Part shown: piece after piece, positions 62,001 to 64,000 of the stretch
Layout of the letters: each line of letters begins with the position of its first letter
Numbering within the stretch: the first letter of the stretch is position 1
Source: an uncultured SAR324 cluster bacterium
GTDB taxonomy: Bacteria > SAR324 > NAC60-12
Direction: 5' to 3'
Assembly (NCBI GenBank): GCA_902575715.1
Contig: CACGSI010000001.1
Coordinates: 57,344 to 121,343, forward strand
Length of the DNA stretch: 64,000 bases
Notes under the pieces: model-generated
What the model was told of the DNA's origin: nothing
What the model saw: the letters and a program-made list of their open reading frames with translations, nothing else
The model's database searches: none
Made by a program: the position numbers and the translations under genes

Positions 62001-62378
62001 CTATTTTTTTGAGAATTTATGTAAAATCAAGCTTGCTATCAAAACAAATGTTAGTATTAGGTGGACTTGACCCACAAGTCTTAGAATTTCTGTGCCGAAA
62101 ATGAATAATGGTATGCCAGAGATAATTAGTCCCAAGCCTGTTAAAAATTGTGTAATCCCGGATGCAGTTAAAAAAGAAATATTTCTAAGTCGTTGAACAT
62201 TTTTTTTTATATGATCCCAAGAATAAATCGGAAAAATAACTAAAAAGAAACAACCAACCCAGAGATGTAACAAATAAATTGCTGAAGATTTATCAGCCCA
62301 GGGGAACAGTCTGGGGTAGGCTAATACTATTCCAGAAATAGTTAAAAAAACAGTACTTGTTACGACAAGTTTTCTCAA
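62001..62378 (-). CDS. Small four-helix membrane protein, possible b-type cytochrome
   Basis: A 125-residue protein with four membrane segments (about 5-20, 36-53, 70-95 and 104-120). Four His lie at helix ends: H38 and H56 flank the second helix, H106 and H120 the fourth. With an N-in topology, H38 pairs with H106 on one side and H56 with H120 on the other, the geometry expected for two bis-His hemes. I do not recognise a named family, although DUF4405 and small cytochrome b561 relatives have this look. No heme evidence beyond the His pattern. It is near, not overlapping, cimA and the HAD gene. Confidence 0.65.
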   Translation of the reverse strand: MRKLVVTSTVFLTISGIVLAYPRLFPWADKSSAIYLLHLWVGCFFLVIFPIYSWDHIKKNVQRLRNISFLTASGITQFLTGLGLIISGIPLFIFGTEILRLVGQVHLILTFVLIASLILHKFSKK

Positions 62379-62440
62379 AATATCCGGAATTAAATTAAAA
62401 TTATCAGTTATTTTCGCTAAGAAATAGATAAATAGTATCT

Positions 62441-62484
62441 TAAAAAACTTTAAAAATCAAATTGTTCTGTATTTTTTAAAGTTA
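62441..62484 (-). terminator. Candidate terminator after the HAD hydrolase gene
   Basis: AACTTTAAAAA (62447-62457) and TTTTTAAAGTT (62474-62484) are an exact 11-base inverted repeat around a 16-base loop. On the minus strand it begins at the stop codon of the HAD gene and is followed by TTTTAAG. The stem is almost all A-T, so it is weaker than usual, but length and location fit. Confidence 0.45.
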
Positions 62485-63093
62485 TATCAATTTAAATTTT
62501 TTTAAATCATTTCTCAGCAATGTAGCATTTTGGAAATGTATCCCATGAAATCCTAACAAATTAGCTGCTTTAATATTAACAAGTTTATCATCTATAAAAA
62601 TAGAATTTTCAGGGTTTAAGTTAAATTTTTTTGTAAGAATATGAAAAATTTCTGGGTCTGGTTTAATTTTTCCAACCTCTCCAGAAATTATCTTACCATC
62701 AAACCAATGTAAAAAATCGTACATAGCTTCTGCTTTTGGATAAGTTTCTGCCGACCAGTTACTTAGAATATAAAGTGGAATTTCATTTTTTTTCAATTCA
62801 TCTAATATTTCTACAGTTTCTTCCAATGGTCCCCCTAGCATTTCTTCCCACCGATCAAACCAGTTTTTGATTAGCTCTGAATATTTTGGATAAATATATG
62901 AAAGTTGCTTGATTCCATCTCTAAAATTTTGACCCTCATCGTGTTTTTTGTTCCAATCGTCATTGCAAATATTTTCAAGAAACCATTCTACTTCGGTTTC
63001 TGAAGGCAATAATTTTCGGTAAAGATAGCGAGGGTCCCAGTCTATTAATACATTGCCGAGATCAAAAACAATAGAATGAATTTTAGCCATCAT
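62482..63093 (-). CDS. HAD-superfamily hydrolase (YihX-like)
   Basis: A cytosolic phosphatase of the haloacid-dehalogenase fold, 203 residues. Motif I is VFDLGNVLIDWDPRYLYRKL (nucleophile Asp), motif II Ser lies in LYILSNWSAETYP, motif III Lys in GEVGKIKPDPEIF, and motif IV is SIFIDDKLVNIKAA. The helical cap between motifs I and II matches the subgroup with E. coli YihX, which dephosphorylates glucose 1-phosphate. Substrate is not determined here. Two adjacent ATG codons at 63093 and 63090 leave the exact start open. It is nine bases downstream of the amidase gene. Confidence 0.93.
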   Translation of the reverse strand: MMAKIHSIVFDLGNVLIDWDPRYLYRKLLPSETEVEWFLENICNDDWNKKHDEGQNFRDGIKQLSYIYPKYSELIKNWFDRWEEMLGGPLEETVEILDELKKNEIPLYILSNWSAETYPKAEAMYDFLHWFDGKIISGEVGKIKPDPEIFHILTKKFNLNPENSIFIDDKLVNIKAANLLGFHGIHFQNATLLRNDLKKFKLI

Positions 63094-63101
63094 TCACCTT
63101 A

Positions 63102-64000
63102 TTAGCGTTGGGCTAGAAGTTTTTTTGAAATTGTAAATTTTTTGAAAACAGAATTTGCTATAGCAACGGCCATTTTTTGACGTGTTTTAGATTTCAGTAA
63201 ATCTTTACGATCACGACGATTGTTAAGATTTGCTATCTCTACTAAAACGGATGTTGGCACCTTGCTATACCTTAGGACTGCAGGAAGAGTTTTTTTGCCT
63301 CTTCTATAAAGATGACCTCTAACTGCCGATGAAACTTTATGTGTTCTCAGATTTTGTCTTTGAAATTCATTAACAATTATTTTTCCAAATGATTTGCTAA
63401 TTCTTTCAGAATATTTGTTATCTTTTTTTCTAAACGTCAGCCTTGCATTATATTCCTTTATTCTTCGGTAAACATTATTTCTAAGTCCAAATCTACTTCT
63501 TCTTAGTCGGTGATCAGCATAATACACCATAACTCCGCTTAGAGATGAATGTAGAGAGTCTCCATGGAGGCTAATGAATAATATGTTTTCAGCAGGAACC
63601 TTTTGTTTCCTCAGTTTTTTAAAAATATGGTTTACAAGATAAACTCTCATGTTGGCACCAATTCTAGCATTTCTTGTAGAATATCTAGGTGTTACTAGTA
63701 GTTGTTCATCTTTATCATGTCTGCTAGATAAAAATCTGACAGGTTTTTTTTGATTGGGGTCAGAAAGTGTTGGGTGGACAACCACACCAGATTTTTTTAA
63801 CAATTTTGATATGCGTTTACTAACATCATACACAACCTCATCTTCATAAATTAGATCTTTAGTCCTTCTTGATCCAGCTTTGGCTCCGGGGTCTCCTCCT
63901 CCATGGCCTGAGTCTAAAATTATATGAATTTTGTTATAAACTTTACGTGAATTATGATCTGATTTATTTTTAGATATTACGAGATTTTCTTTTTTTTTAA
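63102..64000 (-). CDS. N-acetylmuramoyl-L-alanine amidase (Amidase_3), 5'-truncated by window edge
   Basis: A zinc amidase that cleaves peptidoglycan between muramic acid and peptide, usually in daughter-cell separation. The frame is open to the end of the window: it can be read upstream of the GTG at 63833 through the motif LDSGHGGGDPGAKAGSRR, so the true start lies beyond base 64000. Zinc His is in DSGHGG, zinc Glu in YEDEVV, the third ligand in ISLHGDSLHSS, and the catalytic Glu in VLVEIANLNNRRD. The usual GF(I/L)SN after the Glu is replaced by ANLNN. The missing N-terminus probably holds the signal peptide and any AMIN domain. HAD hydrolase follows eight bases later. Confidence 0.92.
   Translation of the reverse strand, partial: KKKENLVISKNKSDHNSRKVYNKIHIILDSGHGGGDPGAKAGSRRTKDLIYEDEVVYDVSKRISKLLKKSGVVVHPTLSDPNQKKPVRFLSSRHDKDEQLLVTPRYSTRNARIGANMRVYLVNHIFKKLRKQKVPAENILFISLHGDSLHSSLSGVMVYYADHRLRRSRFGLRNNVYRRIKEYNARLTFRKKDNKYSERISKSFGKIIVNEFQRQNLRTHKVSSAVRGHLYRRGKKTLPAVLRYSKVPTSVLVEIANLNNRRDRKDLLKSKTRQKMAVAIANSVFKKFTISKKLLAQR

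Noticed and set aside
1..64000. CRISPR arrays, insertion sequences, prophage genes, tRNA genes
   Set aside because: No direct-repeat/spacer pattern, transposase or integrase motif, phage structural gene or cloverleaf was recognisable by eye; a tRNA scan would be needed to be certain.

Overview
The window is AT-rich DNA (roughly two thirds A+T by eye) from a Gram-negative, diderm bacterium. The envelope genes imply an outer membrane: a LolC/E lipoprotein-release permease, type II secretion proteins GspE and GspL, an outer-membrane beta-barrel, several lipoproteins and a periplasmic amidase. HisJQMP-type transport, FdxA, YtfJ, AcuI, YqgE and YajC-SecD-SecF look proteobacterial. A Leptospira-type citramalate synthase, a fused TrpE(G), a DUF3127 protein, a tricorn protease and a C554-type multiheme cytochrome point to a deep-branching, probably marine lineage such as SAR324 or another delta-like group. 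That placement is inference; there is no rRNA, and I found no tRNA by eye. The density is normal for a chromosome, and I see no prophage, insertion sequence, integrase or CRISPR array.

Layout. 1-3260 (+): 3'-part of lgt, then cbiB-cobU-aroB. 3267-7311: yqgE, a DciA-like gene on the opposite strand, rsgA and an orphan sigma-54 response regulator. 7770-11468 (+): acyl-CoA-binding protein, gatA, serS and a YtfJ-like protein; rnhA converges on them. 12032-19198 (+): a small unknown, acuI, then an envelope cluster (80-aa protein, beta-barrel, two lipoproteins, tetraheme cytochrome) that is the least explained part of the window. 19212-23074 (-): yajC-secD-secF-tyrA. 23338-26439 (-): a basic amino-acid ABC transporter. 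26661-26900 (-): the decayed end of an M20-type carbamoyl-amino-acid hydrolase. 26943-33543 (-): a long TPR protein, a membrane protein and gspE. 33901-36766 (+): trpF and trpE(G). 36833-43379 (-): gspL, tricorn protease, zinc-ribbon coiled coil and a small lipoprotein. 43555-45100 (+): a small protein and an Atg22/UMF1-type MFS transporter. 45131-49071 (-): two hydrolases, DUF3127 and a divergent DAHP synthase. 49565-56119 (+): rpsD, alaS, lolC/E, fdxA, rpmF, plsX. 56184-64000: a rhodanese-NfuA fusion, a glycerophosphodiesterase, trpD, a NadD-like/CinA fusion, cimA, a small four-helix membrane protein, a HAD hydrolase and an N-acetylmuramoyl-L-alanine amidase cut by the window end.

Metabolically the window holds parts of the shikimate/aromatic route (aroB, DAHP synthase, tyrA, trpF, trpEG, trpD) scattered over several loci, threonine-independent isoleucine synthesis (cimA), cobalamin nucleotide-loop assembly, peptide and acyl-amino-acid breakdown (tricorn, M20, amidohydrolase) and basic amino-acid uptake. 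I do not claim a proven new system. The best candidates for undescribed biology are the 13503-19198 envelope/cytochrome cluster, the NadD-like/CinA fusion with altered active sites, the three-domain NfuA, and the TPR-membrane protein-GspE operon.
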